DNA from: Flavisolibacter longurius
GTDB taxonomy: Bacteria > Bacteroidota > Bacteroidia > Chitinophagales > Chitinophagaceae
Direction: 5' to 3'
DNA: 64,000 nt
Assembly: GCA_013327885.1 (NCBI GenBank)
Contig: JABUMY010000015.1
Coordinates: forward strand, 1 to 64,000
Below the pieces are notes generated by a model, which was not told where the DNA came from, did not search any database, and saw only the letters and a list, made by a program, of their open reading frames with translations. Below are positions 11,701-19,231 of this stretch, in pieces; position 1 is the first letter of the stretch, and each line of letters starts with the position of its first letter. Made by a program: the position numbers and the translations under genes.

Positions 11701-12361
11701 CATGAGTGATTAATCGATCCCATAATGGATAAGTATAGCTAGCCTGTGATTCATATTCCAATATGTTGGACTTTTTTACTATCAAACCTACTCCGGCAAT
11801 CAACCTTCGTGTATCTTCATCCACCGGGTTTGCACCTTTTACATAAAAAATTGCAAGAGAGTATTTCTCCTTAATTGGTTCAAAGAATTTTTTTAATAAA
11901 GCATTCTGAAGTTTAGGGCCATATACCCATGGAGATGGAAATGGAGAAACATCATCGTTAGGGAGATCGGGATACCATTCTTTTATTGTTTTCTGGTGTT
12001 CACGAAGCATCCACCAAAATGGAACGGCAAAACAGCTAAATGCAGGTACAGATATAGTCGTAGGTTTTAAAGCTAAATGGGGAATATCTCTTTTTCCTGG
12101 TTGATTATACGGGTGATTAAAGACACGTTTATAGCTTTGACCCGTCATAAATGAACCCCCTTCCGCTTTACATGGAGGCAAATAGCCATTTTGCAGATCA
12201 TGCCAATAGCTACCCGCAAGCTTTTCCTCAAGTGGAGTATCTTTCTCTTCTCTTATTCTGGGCAAATGAATACAAAAAGTATTTTGTGCAGGATGATCAC
12301 AGATTGTTCCATTCCAACGATTGTCATGCCAGGCAACCCGGATTGAGAGGTGCTTATTCAT
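8714..12361 (-). CDS. RecD-like SF1 helicase with C-terminal nuclease-like domain
   Basis: 1215 aa. The first 600 residues or so are unassigned. The helicase core shows Walker A GPAGTGKTT near 645, IIDECSM near 725, GDPYQLPP near 757, HKSQGSDF near 1010 and YTALTRAKK near 1038, the set found in RecD/UvrD-type enzymes. The last 110 residues (RSKSEVIIAN, RIPDFSF, ILEHLGM) match a restriction-like PD-(D/E)xK module in which the usual ExK lysine position is replaced, as in other EHLGM-type proteins. It lies between the 69-aa gene and the GHKL-helicase and is probably translated with them. A DNA-processing role is well supported; the substrate is unknown. Confidence 0.85.
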   Translation of the reverse strand: MNKHLSIRVAWHDNRWNGTICDHPAQNTFCIHLPRIREEKDTPLEEKLAGSYWHDLQNGYLPPCKAEGGSFMTGQSYKRVFNHPYNQPGKRDIPHLALKPTTISVPAFSCFAVPFWWMLREHQKTIKEWYPDLPNDDVSPFPSPWVYGPKLQNALLKKFFEPIKEKYSLAIFYVKGANPVDEDTRRLIAGVGLIVKKSNILEYESQASYTYPLWDRLITHGIDPGNSKSEGILIPYHDYLALPEDYVLKTKKEKRTKYELLDEIKLTLQDVGGRQEIADEFTYGSEWVNDSTILMVLVKLRAIVERIKQHGIAKGHWSEHLVWIDRQIGRVKESMGPFPSFSNALLAMGFQHANLLEDDLRNEFELAEKDNPWEAWENAIYGRLNMRGKPYNADLPQFKDIWQNETDERKKLLQLLSRFELSDKQIRNWFNPTYVRSKYSDKEILLNPYIIAEDDQGDQEHYPIAVETLDNGLFEDKAIQGEYTPEEPHVVHSPLDKRRIRALIISILKNAAIAGDTLLSVNELTERLNLLNLNRTTVIPTNYINTNIDFIEEKLEHYSAEGIEALQLKHYADAETFFRKVLIARCKRELDSLTEDWSTLIRKTISDSGIKFDQKNQKHVAALHDQVAALQQITGRKLSILHGPAGTGKTTVMGALFGSQELSAEGILLLAPTGKARVKLGKMANAEAFTIAQFLTKQKRFDWVRMKPIFFGKEKYKGEQNVIIDECSMLTEDDLYAVMQALDMAHVKRIILVGDPYQLPPIGAGRPFADLCNYIESLDAEKDDFTAVPALARLKEVVRTVEGENSDCLTLASWFSGMKPSKNADVIFSKIGNNDLLNDLKVECWKDETELYEKLNKTIIDVLKLKHSNDFVTFNSFIGIGDDGINTSRIEAFQVLTPVKAPYWGAFNLNRIMQSQFRKGLRNPVSIGDYKIGLYDKVIQVKNEWKAGFPGDDKFQLSNGQLGLVSALNKGFANVEFSGIDKKVTFGYKSQGQAETDEANIELAYTITVHKSQGSDFDFVFLVLPKTGRIMSRELVYTALTRAKKKLILLVEGDDPHWIINISKPQYSETAKRNTHIFHACIREAKSHIPYVEGLIHKTKKEGLLVRSKSEVIIANELEYRGVEFQYEREFVGKNGQKRIPDFSFIDAAGDIIILEHLGMLSVPSYKADWEKKKKFYEENGFRMNENLFITTESEKGGIDSKEIEKVVDEIQKLL

Positions 12362-12454
12362 ATCGCAGTTAGTTTGATAATTTTATATGCTTATTTAAGT
12401 GGCACCCATAGTTAGCGCCAGATCCATAGCGGATTACAACGACTATCTTTTAGG

Positions 12455-12664
12455 TTAGGTATCTTTCCAATCCTTTACCATTCGGTCAAATTGAGACCAA
12501 GTTATTTTAATCGGCTTTTTAGAGTTACTCGGATAATAATCCAACCCTCCTTTACTAACCGTTATTCTTCCCATTTTAGCATCGTTTTGGTAAATTTCAA
12601 AATGAGCATCAACCTTATTGATTTCCCTCTTCGGAAGATCGAGGTAAACGTTGTGTTTTGGCAT
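12455..12664 (-). CDS. Small protein heading the helicase operon
   Basis: 69 aa, mixed charge, starting MPKHNVYLDLPKREI and containing SKGGLDYYP and ITWSQFDRM. The regular alternation of hydrophobic residues and its place 93 bp before the RecD-like helicase suggest a true gene and the first cistron of the operon. The sequence resembles small conserved proteins I associate with helicase and nuclease loci, but I cannot name a family. A DNA-binding or adaptor role would be a guess. Confidence 0.6.
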   Translation of the reverse strand: MPKHNVYLDLPKREINKVDAHFEIYQNDAKMGRITVSKGGLDYYPSNSKKPIKITWSQFDRMVKDWKDT

Positions 12665-13128
12665 AATCTATTTTGTTTTTTATCCCATTTCATTTCAAGT
12701 CTTTGATTGTATCCTTGATCACTTATTGAGTTAAAAAAGCACTACTTCATTTTAGAAAACTTTTTGTAACCATGCACATGCAATCAAAATTTATTTTTGT
12801 GCACCGAACATTTTACTATTAAATTAGGTTGAAAACTTCTCTACTATCTGAAATGACTTTCTGCGAGATGGGTGTCGTGTTTATTGAGTTACATTTTACA
12901 GGTTTGTTTTGGTTCCTTGGTTCACTTTCGAATATAAAAATAAAATGGACACTATTGAACATTAAACAATAATAAATTTTTACACATACATTTATTACCA
13001 CCTCTGTTTTAGAACTCATCATGATTTTGCTATGTCCCTACTACTTCTTGATTATCATCTGTGAGCCTGATCTGCCTATCGACCCCTCGACATGCGAGAT
13101 AAATCCAATCAAAAAACACCCATCCTAT
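12665..13128. other. AT-rich intergenic region upstream of the helicase operon
   Basis: 464 bp of AT-rich sequence between the metallophosphoesterase gene and the 69-aa gene, which run in the same direction. It should contain the promoter of the helicase operon. A 67-codon frame at 12819-13022 has a composition typical of non-coding DNA, and I do not call it. No convincing terminator, operator or RNA gene was seen. Confidence 0.4.
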
Positions 13129-14021
13129 TTAGCTGTTGCAGAAAACAAAACTTTCTTTAAGCAGAACTCTTTCACCCTTCCACCTATACCCTACTAAATT
13201 CCCACCTTTTGCTACACTGTAATCCAAACAGGCAACATTGCCTGTCTGCAATACAGGAGACTTATCCTTCAACCAATAATGACCAAAGAATACAGGTGGT
13301 GCATCCTTCGGATATACATATCCTAATTTCTCATCAAAAATGGTTTTGGCCATTGCTTCAGGACAGTCAAATATTATCTCATCATAGCAGACCTGATCAG
13401 CTGGACATACCCACCATTTCAGCCGGTTACAGGATCTTTCATGTCCATCCTTATCATACCATGTATACGGAATATTGATCTCTTTGCCCTTCAATGTCTC
13501 TTCCATTACCCTGTGAACATGTGTACCTTTTACATGCGCTTCTTTCAACAGTTCAGGTGTGACCATGCGACAACCGTGCTGCTCCAGCCAGGAAATGTGA
13601 TTTTCATCCCAGCAGGCATGAACGGCTCTTATGCCATCCCGTTCCATGAAAAGAGGAAGTGTATAAAACCATTGCAGATACTCTTGCCATTCTTCCTGAT
13701 AATAATAAAACTGGATAAGGGTCTGTGCATGCTGCGTGGTGTGCTTTGCACTGTGCGATCTAAGATAGTTGCCATCTTCCATTCTGTGGTGGTATGCCAG
13801 CGTATTGTACTCGTGGTTGCCCAGGAGAGCATAGGCATGGTTTTCCTCAGTCATCCCTTTGATGATTTGCAGGGTCTCCCTGATGGCGGGGCCACGGTCA
13901 ATATAATCGCCAACGAAAATGGCTTTGCGTTTGGGCCTTTTAGCTCCCGGTAACCCATCTTCTGTAATAATTGCTTTAGTTCCTGCGCATGGCCATGAAT
14001 GTCTCCTATGATATCATACAT
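13129..14021 (-). pseudogene. Calcineurin-like metallophosphoesterase, split by a frameshift
   Basis: The upstream frame starts MYDIIGDIHGHAQEL at 14021 (GDxHG metal motif). The downstream frame supplies FVGDYIDRGP, GNHEYN, a central helix-rich part, and FFGHYW near the end. Together they give a Ser/Thr-phosphatase or Ap4A-hydrolase-like protein of about 297 aa. The frames join if the ribosome slips back one base, or one base is missing, near 13935. Exactly there the message reads C CCA AAC, a canonical X XXY YYZ slippery heptamer in the zero frame. After the slip it reads PKRKAIFVGDYIDRG, as expected for the family. This is either an indel or programmed -1 frameshifting. It lies downstream of metK with several small genes. 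Confidence 0.8.
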
Positions 14022-14069
14022 ACTATTGATTTTTTTTAGTCTTCTCAAACCTTCGCCCTATTCATCCTT

Positions 14070-14303
14070 TTAGTTGAGGGAAGGGTTTAAATGGTCCCAT
14101 CCTGCTTTGCTGATTACAGCAATTTCATCGTAATAAGCAGGATTCAGCTCCCTGCACAGGCACCAGTTCTCAACCGCGTAAGCAGGAGCAATCGCCAGGA
14201 ACCGGCTGCCTTCATACATCGACATGGTCCTGCCTCTTTTAATAATCCGTTTCAGGAATTCCAGGTCGTCCCTTCTTTGCTCTAGAGCAGTTTTATCCAA
14301 CAT
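14070..14303 (-). CDS. Hypothetical protein, 77 aa
   Basis: 77 aa, starting MLDKTALEQRRDDLEF. It is a charged N-terminal helix followed by a stretch with WCLCREL and AAGWDHL-like hydrophobic positions. It lies between two small genes on the same strand in the metK group and is likely co-transcribed. I do not recognise it. Codon use and position favour a real gene over chance, but support is limited. Confidence 0.5.
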   Translation of the reverse strand: MLDKTALEQRRDDLEFLKRIIKRGRTMSMYEGSRFLAIAPAYAVENWCLCRELNPAYYDEIAVISKAGWDHLNPSLN

Positions 14304-14368
14304 AACTTACCAGTTTTACTGTTTGAGATTATTAGTGTGGTTCAGTGCTTCCAGGACAGAAAGCATTT

Positions 14369-14632
14369 TCAGATTCCCCTCCCGGTCAACATGGCCATTC
14401 GCACCCTGTACTCGTCTTCTTCGCAAATCTCAGACAGGGGAACAAACCTGTTGGCCCGGTAGCTTGCAATGGGTTCCACTTGCTTTTCTTCCAGGTAGTA
14501 GTACTCATGCCTGTCAGCACTATCAACATAAGAGCCGCAAACAGTATAGATTTTACCTTCCTTGATAAAATGTTCCGGCTTCAGCAGGTGAGGGTGTTTG
14601 GGATGATTGGTGTCGATGCAAAGGACTTTCAT
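14369..14632 (-). CDS. Hypothetical protein, 87 aa
   Basis: 87 aa, starting MKVLCIDTNHPKHP. It has a regular beta-rich pattern (IKEGKIYTVCGSYV, YYYLEE) and an acidic C-terminal third (ICEEDEYRVR). Short proteins of this style occur in phage and mobile-element operons. It sits between the frameshifted 239-aa gene and the 77-aa gene, 66 bp from the latter. No function can be assigned. Confidence 0.55.
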   Translation of the reverse strand: MKVLCIDTNHPKHPHLLKPEHFIKEGKIYTVCGSYVDSADRHEYYYLEEKQVEPIASYRANRFVPLSEICEEDEYRVRMAMLTGRGI

Positions 14633-14668
14633 AAAGCGTTTGTTTTTTATGTTTGACAGCTATTTCGT

Positions 14669-15389
14669 TTATTCCTGCTCTTTCTCTTTGAAAAGCACTT
14701 TTAGTGTGTCCTCCTCTTTGCCGTAGAACTGGATGCCTTTGCAGGCAGTCCCGCTGTTGTATTCCTGGACAATGACCGGAACCCCGCAGCCAGGGTCGAT
14801 ATGACCGGCTGCTACCAGCAATTGACAAAACGTGTAGACTTCATACCAGGCAAGGCTGAACTCCAAAAGTTCAATATCGTCTTTGGTCCATTCTGTCCCT
14901 TTTACCTTTTTGTAAAGGCTTGTTTTATACCGGTGGTGCACCCTTTTCTGCAGGCCGTTGTACCAAATGGCCTTGCTTAGCTTTTCGTAATTGGAATTGG
15001 TTACCGGCGCCCGGAGGTAAAACAAAAAAAACAGCCGGGAAGAAAAGGTAACCTTTCCTACCAACGGTAAATGGCTCCACGTAAACACCGGGGAGTGTTT
15101 CGAGTTCTCGCATCCAGCCGAGAAACACTTTGTCCCTCAAACTATCATACGAACGGTAATGATGAAAAAGGGCACCCCCAAAATCAGCATGGCTCGTCTC
15201 CTTCAGCAGTTTTCCTTTAAACCACTCCTGTACCGCCGTTTGCCCCGGAGAATAAGTTATGTTCATTACACCTTCTCCGTACCGATAGATGGCCCGCTGA
15301 CGGCCATTCTCCTGTACAGGAGATTGCTCCTGCAGCCGGTAACACCCGATAAAAGGCCGGGAGGAAAAGATATTAGCAGCATCACTCAT
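14669..15389 (-). pseudogene. Hypothetical gene after metK, frameshifted at an 8-base homopolymer
   Basis: The start ATG at 15389 overlaps the metK stop by 8 bp (ATGAGTGA), so the two are translationally coupled. The first frame reads [17 protein letters not shown] through GRKGYLFFPA. Coding then continues in another frame as LFYLRAPVTNSNYEKL to the end at 14669. The change falls in a run of eight A (plus strand 15024-15031), where one base too many would explain it. The restored protein would be about 239 aa. I do not recognise the family. Homopolymer errors are common in sequencing, so the gene may be intact in the organism. Confidence 0.6.
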
Positions 15390-16776
15390 GAACAGGGATG
15401 ATTTTGTTTCCCTCAACTTTTACTTTTTCGGCAAGGCTGAGAGAGCCGGAAGAAACAAAGCCGGAGCAATCAAAGCCGGAACTTAACAGTGCCTCTTTGA
15501 GAGCTGCCAGGTATTCAGCCCGCGAAGAGGTCCAGCCGCTGTTTCCCACCTCTTTGTTCACCCGCTCTACTAACTCTTCCACCGAACAACCGGTAAAGTC
15601 AGACGCCGTTAGCCGCTCAGCCCTTTGCCCGTACAGCTTTTGAAGCGCATGAAGAATGTCTTCATCCAGCTTTTCCCACGGCAGGTGCTCTTTGCCAAAA
15701 TGCCCGTAGGCTGCTGTAGATTGATAAATGGGTCTTTTCAAATCAAGTGTCTGGGTGATACCATTGGGGGTCAGGTCGAATAGCCGGCGAACGGCAGGAA
15801 GTACTTCTTCTTCACTCCTCTTGCCGGTACCATGAAAGTCCAGGAACAGGGAGGTGGGCTCTGCCTTACCTATGGCATAGGACACCTGCACCGTACAACG
15901 CTCTGCAAGTCCCGATGCGACAAGATGCTTCGCTACATAACGGGCCGCATAAGCCCCGGAGCGGTCTACCTTGCTGGGGTCTTTGCCGCTGAAGGCACCA
16001 CCGCCGTGCGGACAACTGCCGCCGTAGGTATCCACGATGATTTTCCGGCCGGTTAGGCCTGTATCTCCATGCGGCCCGCCTATGGTAAAGGAGCCGGAAG
16101 GATTGACCAGGTATTCAACCTCACCCGAAGGAAGATACTGTCTGATCAGCGGATCGATGATCTCCCGTATTAGAGTTTCCCTGATCTCCTCCTGCATTAC
16201 ATGGCTCTTGTGTTGCGTAGAAAGAACAACTTTCTCAATACGCACCGCTCTTTCGTTTTCATACGCCACAGTCACCTGCGATTTGGCATCAGGCAAAAGC
16301 CACGGGATGGCACCGCTCTTCCGGGCTTCTGCCAAACGCTCCACCAACTTGTGTGCTAAATAGATGGGAAGTGGCATCAACTGTGGCGTTTCCCTGCAGG
16401 CATAGCCAAACATAAGCCCCTGGTCGCCGGCGCCACCTTCTGCGACACTCTGATTAATCTCGGGGCTTTGCTGGTGCAACAGGTTGGTGTAGGTAGCGCT
16501 TTTGTAATCAAAGCCTTTTGCCGCATCGTCGTAGCCAATGTTTTTCACTACCTCTTTGGCAATAGCAACGGGTGACTGCTCCAGTTGAGCCTCTGACGTA
16601 ATCTCGCCGGCGATGACTAAGTGGCCGGTGGTAATCAAACACTCGCAGGCCACTTTGGCGCCGGGGTATTTCGCCAAGTAAGCATCGAGGATGGCATCGG
16701 AGATCTGGTCACAGATCTTGTCGGGGTGGCCTTCGGAAACGGATTCGGACGTGAAAGAGAAGTTTTTTGCGCTCAT
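15382..16776 (-). CDS. metK: S-adenosylmethionine synthetase, extended form
   Basis: 464 aa from ATG 16776; an upstream in-frame start at 16917 would add 47 non-homologous residues. It forms S-adenosylmethionine from methionine and ATP. Family motifs are present: [41 protein letters not shown], and the glycine-rich [16 protein letters not shown]. After the usual C-terminal region ([12 protein letters not shown]) about 70 more residues follow, longer than the typical 385-430 aa enzyme. The gene is inside the defence island and follows a palindromic operator shared with the BREX operon. A plausible role is supplying the methyl donor for the PglX methyltransferase. It could instead be a general metabolic cargo gene. 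Confidence 0.92.
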   Translation of the reverse strand: MSAKNFSFTSESVSEGHPDKICDQISDAILDAYLAKYPGAKVACECLITTGHLVIAGEITSEAQLEQSPVAIAKEVVKNIGYDDAAKGFDYKSATYTNLLHQQSPEINQSVAEGGAGDQGLMFGYACRETPQLMPLPIYLAHKLVERLAEARKSGAIPWLLPDAKSQVTVAYENERAVRIEKVVLSTQHKSHVMQEEIRETLIREIIDPLIRQYLPSGEVEYLVNPSGSFTIGGPHGDTGLTGRKIIVDTYGGSCPHGGGAFSGKDPSKVDRSGAYAARYVAKHLVASGLAERCTVQVSYAIGKAEPTSLFLDFHGTGKRSEEEVLPAVRRLFDLTPNGITQTLDLKRPIYQSTAAYGHFGKEHLPWEKLDEDILHALQKLYGQRAERLTASDFTGCSVEELVERVNKEVGNSGWTSSRAEYLAALKEALLSSGFDCSGFVSSGSLSLAEKVKVEGNKIIPVHE

Positions 16777-17086
16777 TGTTACAGATTTTAGTGGTTCAAT
16801 AAATCTGCACTTCGCAACAGCCTGACAGAAGGGAAACTTTTCCGTTTTATTTTGACCTGTACTGTCCGCATTGTTTGCCCACCGTGGTGTCGACCACTCG
16901 GTTGGTGTCATCCGCATCGCAGCAGACGAACTCGAAATGCAGTGTGAATATAAAATGTTAGCTTAAATAGTCAAAAGGTTAACCTGCTTTTTTGAGGCTT
17001 TACCAATTTTTCTCCTTTTGTTCCTTCTACAGCAACAAAGAAAAAGTTTGGTTGTGCAAGGGATTTGCACAAAAGATTAATAAATC
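16777..17086. other. Intergenic region upstream of metK
   Basis: 310 bp between the metK start and the stop of the 200-aa gene upstream. It holds the palindromic operator at 17052-17072, leaving about 275 bp of probable leader before metK. I looked for a SAM riboswitch and saw no convincing conserved core by eye. Confidence 0.4.
17052..17072. promoter_or_regulatory. Palindromic operator, copy 1 (metK side)
   Basis: TTGTGCAA, a 5-bp spacer GGGAT, then TTGCACAA: a perfect 8-5-8 inverted repeat. It lies just downstream of the 200-aa gene and 275 bp before metK. The same palindrome occurs at 18472, 36424 and 36850, always between genes. A binding site for the WYL regulator encoded at 36.9 kb is the simplest inference. 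Confidence 0.7.
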
Positions 17087-17689
17087 TTATTGTAAAATGA
17101 TCCGTTTGTCATAACCAGTCTCAGAATAGATAAGATTGAGGAATTCTATATAACCTTTGTACTCCTCCACCACCTTGCCTTTCCTCTGTTGGTCCATAAA
17201 ATACCAAACATAGTATTCTTTCAAAAGGAATTGATCACCAACTTTCATTTCATCATTCGAATAATATTCATCAATCCATTCCTTTATGTGCATGTCATCT
17301 TCTATCAGATCCACTGAAAGCATAGTTTTATCTTCTAAAATTAAGGTTAACACCTTTTCATCATACAGTTGAATAGAACCCTTTATTTCCTCCAAAATGT
17401 CATAGAGACCTGGTGTCTGTACCCGATCAACTAAAGGATAAAAATCGTCATAGAACCCTTTGCTGTTCAACCGTTGAACAATCTGATCTCTTAAATTTCC
17501 CTCTTCTTGAGAAAACCAAAAGTGAATATGAGAATGAAAAATGTACAATAGTTTTTTAAAATCATTAACTGGCACAGAAAACAGAAAATGTTCATTGATT
17601 GTGTACCTACAGTCCTCTAACCAAGCATACAGACTTTCTCCAAATTGGAAATCAAGGATTGTATTTCCTTTTTTTATAAAAGATGGCAT
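17087..17689 (-). CDS. Hypothetical acidic protein, 200 aa
   Basis: 200 aa, starting MPSFIKKGNTILDFQFGES. It is rich in aromatic and acidic residues (IHFWFSQEEGN, IDEYYSNDEM, YYVWYFMDQQ) and has no recognisable motif, signal peptide or membrane segment. It follows the 229-aa gene by 29 bp and is probably co-transcribed with it. I do not recognise the family. It might be an immunity-like or defence-accessory protein, but nothing in the sequence proves this. Confidence 0.7.
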   Translation of the reverse strand: MPSFIKKGNTILDFQFGESLYAWLEDCRYTINEHFLFSVPVNDFKKLLYIFHSHIHFWFSQEEGNLRDQIVQRLNSKGFYDDFYPLVDRVQTPGLYDILEEIKGSIQLYDEKVLTLILEDKTMLSVDLIEDDMHIKEWIDEYYSNDEMKVGDQFLLKEYYVWYFMDQQRKGKVVEEYKGYIEFLNLIYSETGYDKRIILQ

Positions 17690-17718
17690 GGAAGCTTGTA
17701 TTTACGATTATTTATGCT

Positions 17719-18408
17719 CTACTTATTGCTAACCTCTTCCATAAAATCCAAAAAGTTATTGAAATTCTTTACCTTAAAACTTTCATGCTCCACCATTTCC
17801 ATCAGCTCTTCTAGATTTCCGATTGCAGAAACTTTTTCACCTTTTGCATTTTCCTCACTATAGTAATAGCGCACATCCAACTCAGAGTAGAAGCCGGTAA
17901 TTGCTGTGTGACCTTGCTGGAAACAGCGGATATTTATTTCATCTCCAAAATGGATATCTTCAAAATCAGTTTCGAGAATTGGTTTCAACTCCTGCAGATC
18001 AGCATAACCATCGTCTTCTGAAGCATCTACAACAAAAATGATGTTATTCCATTTATCTCTTTTAAAAATATGAATTTCATTTGTCTTAATTTCCCATTGC
18101 CAGCCTTCTTCCTCATCAGTCAATTTAAAATCAGCTGGTTCTTCAAACACCTCGAAGACGGGATAACTACCATAAAATTCAACAGCCTCTTTGAGTTGCC
18201 TGGCACTTTCCTTCGAGAAACCTATTTTTATCAAGTTCTCTTCTGCGGTATTGTATAGATAATGGGTGAAAAAATAATGATACCTTTTGAGGTCGATAAA
18301 ATCCTCACGATCAAAAGCACGATTATTCCAGTCAAGAAGAAATTCATAAGTAAACGGCTCATAAACATAATAGTCACTCCACCATTTATCATTGAAAAGT
18401 ATTTTCAT
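17719..18408 (-). CDS. Hypothetical acidic protein, 229 aa
   Basis: 229 aa, starting MKILFNDKWWSDYYVYEPF and strongly acidic, with segments such as VVDASEDDGYAD and LETDFEDIHFGDE. A mostly helical N-terminal half is followed by a beta-rich half. It is the first of a two-gene unit with the 200-aa gene. A partly degenerate copy of the shared palindrome lies 64 bp before its start, which links its expression to the BREX locus. No function is recognised. Confidence 0.7.
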   Translation of the reverse strand: MKILFNDKWWSDYYVYEPFTYEFLLDWNNRAFDREDFIDLKRYHYFFTHYLYNTAEENLIKIGFSKESARQLKEAVEFYGSYPVFEVFEEPADFKLTDEEEGWQWEIKTNEIHIFKRDKWNNIIFVVDASEDDGYADLQELKPILETDFEDIHFGDEINIRCFQQGHTAITGFYSELDVRYYYSEENAKGEKVSAIGNLEELMEMVEHESFKVKNFNNFLDFMEEVSNK

Positions 18409-18471
18409 GAATTTTAATGTTTATTTGTTAACACTATTATTACTTTCTTCCTTTTCAAAAGAAATACTATC

Positions 18472-18492
18472 CTGAGCAAAGGTCTTGCACAA
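18472..18492. promoter_or_regulatory. Palindromic operator, copy 2 (acidic gene pair)
   Basis: CTGAGCAA, spacer AGGTC, TTGCACAA. The right arm is identical to copy 1, and the left arm matches at 6 of 8 positions. It sits 64 bp before the 229-aa gene, in the gap after the CBS gene. It is the weakest of the four copies but has the same 8-5-8 spacing. Confidence 0.55.
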
Positions 18493-18505
18493 ATCAGCAG
18501 GCAGA

Positions 18506-19219
18506 TTATTTATTTTCAAGTAAATAAGGAGCTATATCTTCCAGCACAATAATACCTGTCAGGCCTTCTCCATTCTTGCCGCTCCAGGTCATAAAAATTG
18601 CATCATAATACCATCCTTTGTTTAGCGAGGAAGCATACTTGTCAGCGCAGGTGTAGATGTCGGTTTTTTCCGGCATAAAGGCAAAGTTCTTCTTCCGTTC
18701 AATGGAAGGGAGCAACTCGGCAACCGGGGTTTCCTCTGGGCATACCACATCCTGCTTCACCAACCAACGGGCCACAGTATTGCCGTTTATGATCTCTACC
18801 ACTTCTTTTCCATTCATTACTGGTATCTGGCTGATATCATATTTCTGAAAAAGGTGCAGTGCTACAGAAAGTTTCTCATCTGTCGGAATGGTAATAACAG
18901 TTTTCCGAAACTTGCTTTTGATAATTTCTGGGTTCAGGAATCCGTCCCGGATCTCTTCTAGAGCTGCTACTGCTTTTTCTGTCGGATAAGCTATTACTTC
19001 ATCTCCATTGCGGGAATGGACGATAGCATTGCGCAATTCCGCAAACTCCAACAAATCACTCATATAGCGTCGTACGAAAGCATCTTTTCCTTCCAACTGA
19101 TAAAGCATGCTGGTGAAGTTTTCGTATCGGTTGAGTTGCAACTTCTTTTTCAGATGCCTTTCGATATTGTTGAAAGCAGCAAGAAAGCGGTCTGCATTAC
19201 CTGTAATTGACGAATTCAT
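18506..19219 (-). CDS. CBS-domain protein
   Basis: 237 aa from ATG 19219; a TTG two codons upstream is less likely. The N-terminal 100 residues are helical (FLAAFNNIERHLKKK, LLEFAELRNAIVHS), with an RNxxxH-like RNAIVHS element reminiscent of HEPN-type or Apea-like helical domains. The C-terminal part is a CBS pair: VALHLFQKYDISQIPVM, then TGIIVLEDIAPYLL. CBS domains sense adenine nucleotides or S-adenosylmethionine. The gene follows the zinc-finger gene by 12 bp and lies downstream of brxL. The role is unknown; energy-charge or SAM sensing is a reasonable guess. Confidence 0.75.
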   Translation of the reverse strand: MNSSITGNADRFLAAFNNIERHLKKKLQLNRYENFTSMLYQLEGKDAFVRRYMSDLLEFAELRNAIVHSRNGDEVIAYPTEKAVAALEEIRDGFLNPEIIKSKFRKTVITIPTDEKLSVALHLFQKYDISQIPVMNGKEVVEIINGNTVARWLVKQDVVCPEETPVAELLPSIERKKNFAFMPEKTDIYTCADKYASSLNKGWYYDAIFMTWSGKNGEGLTGIIVLEDIAPYLLENK

Positions 19220-19231
19220 TGGCAACCAATT

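Noticed and set aside
12819-13022. 67-codon minus-strand frame before the helicase operon
   Set aside because: AT-driven composition, no motif, and it occupies the likely promoter region.
16777-17086. SAM riboswitch before metK
   Set aside because: The leader is long enough, but I could not find the conserved core elements by eye; only the palindromic operator stands out.
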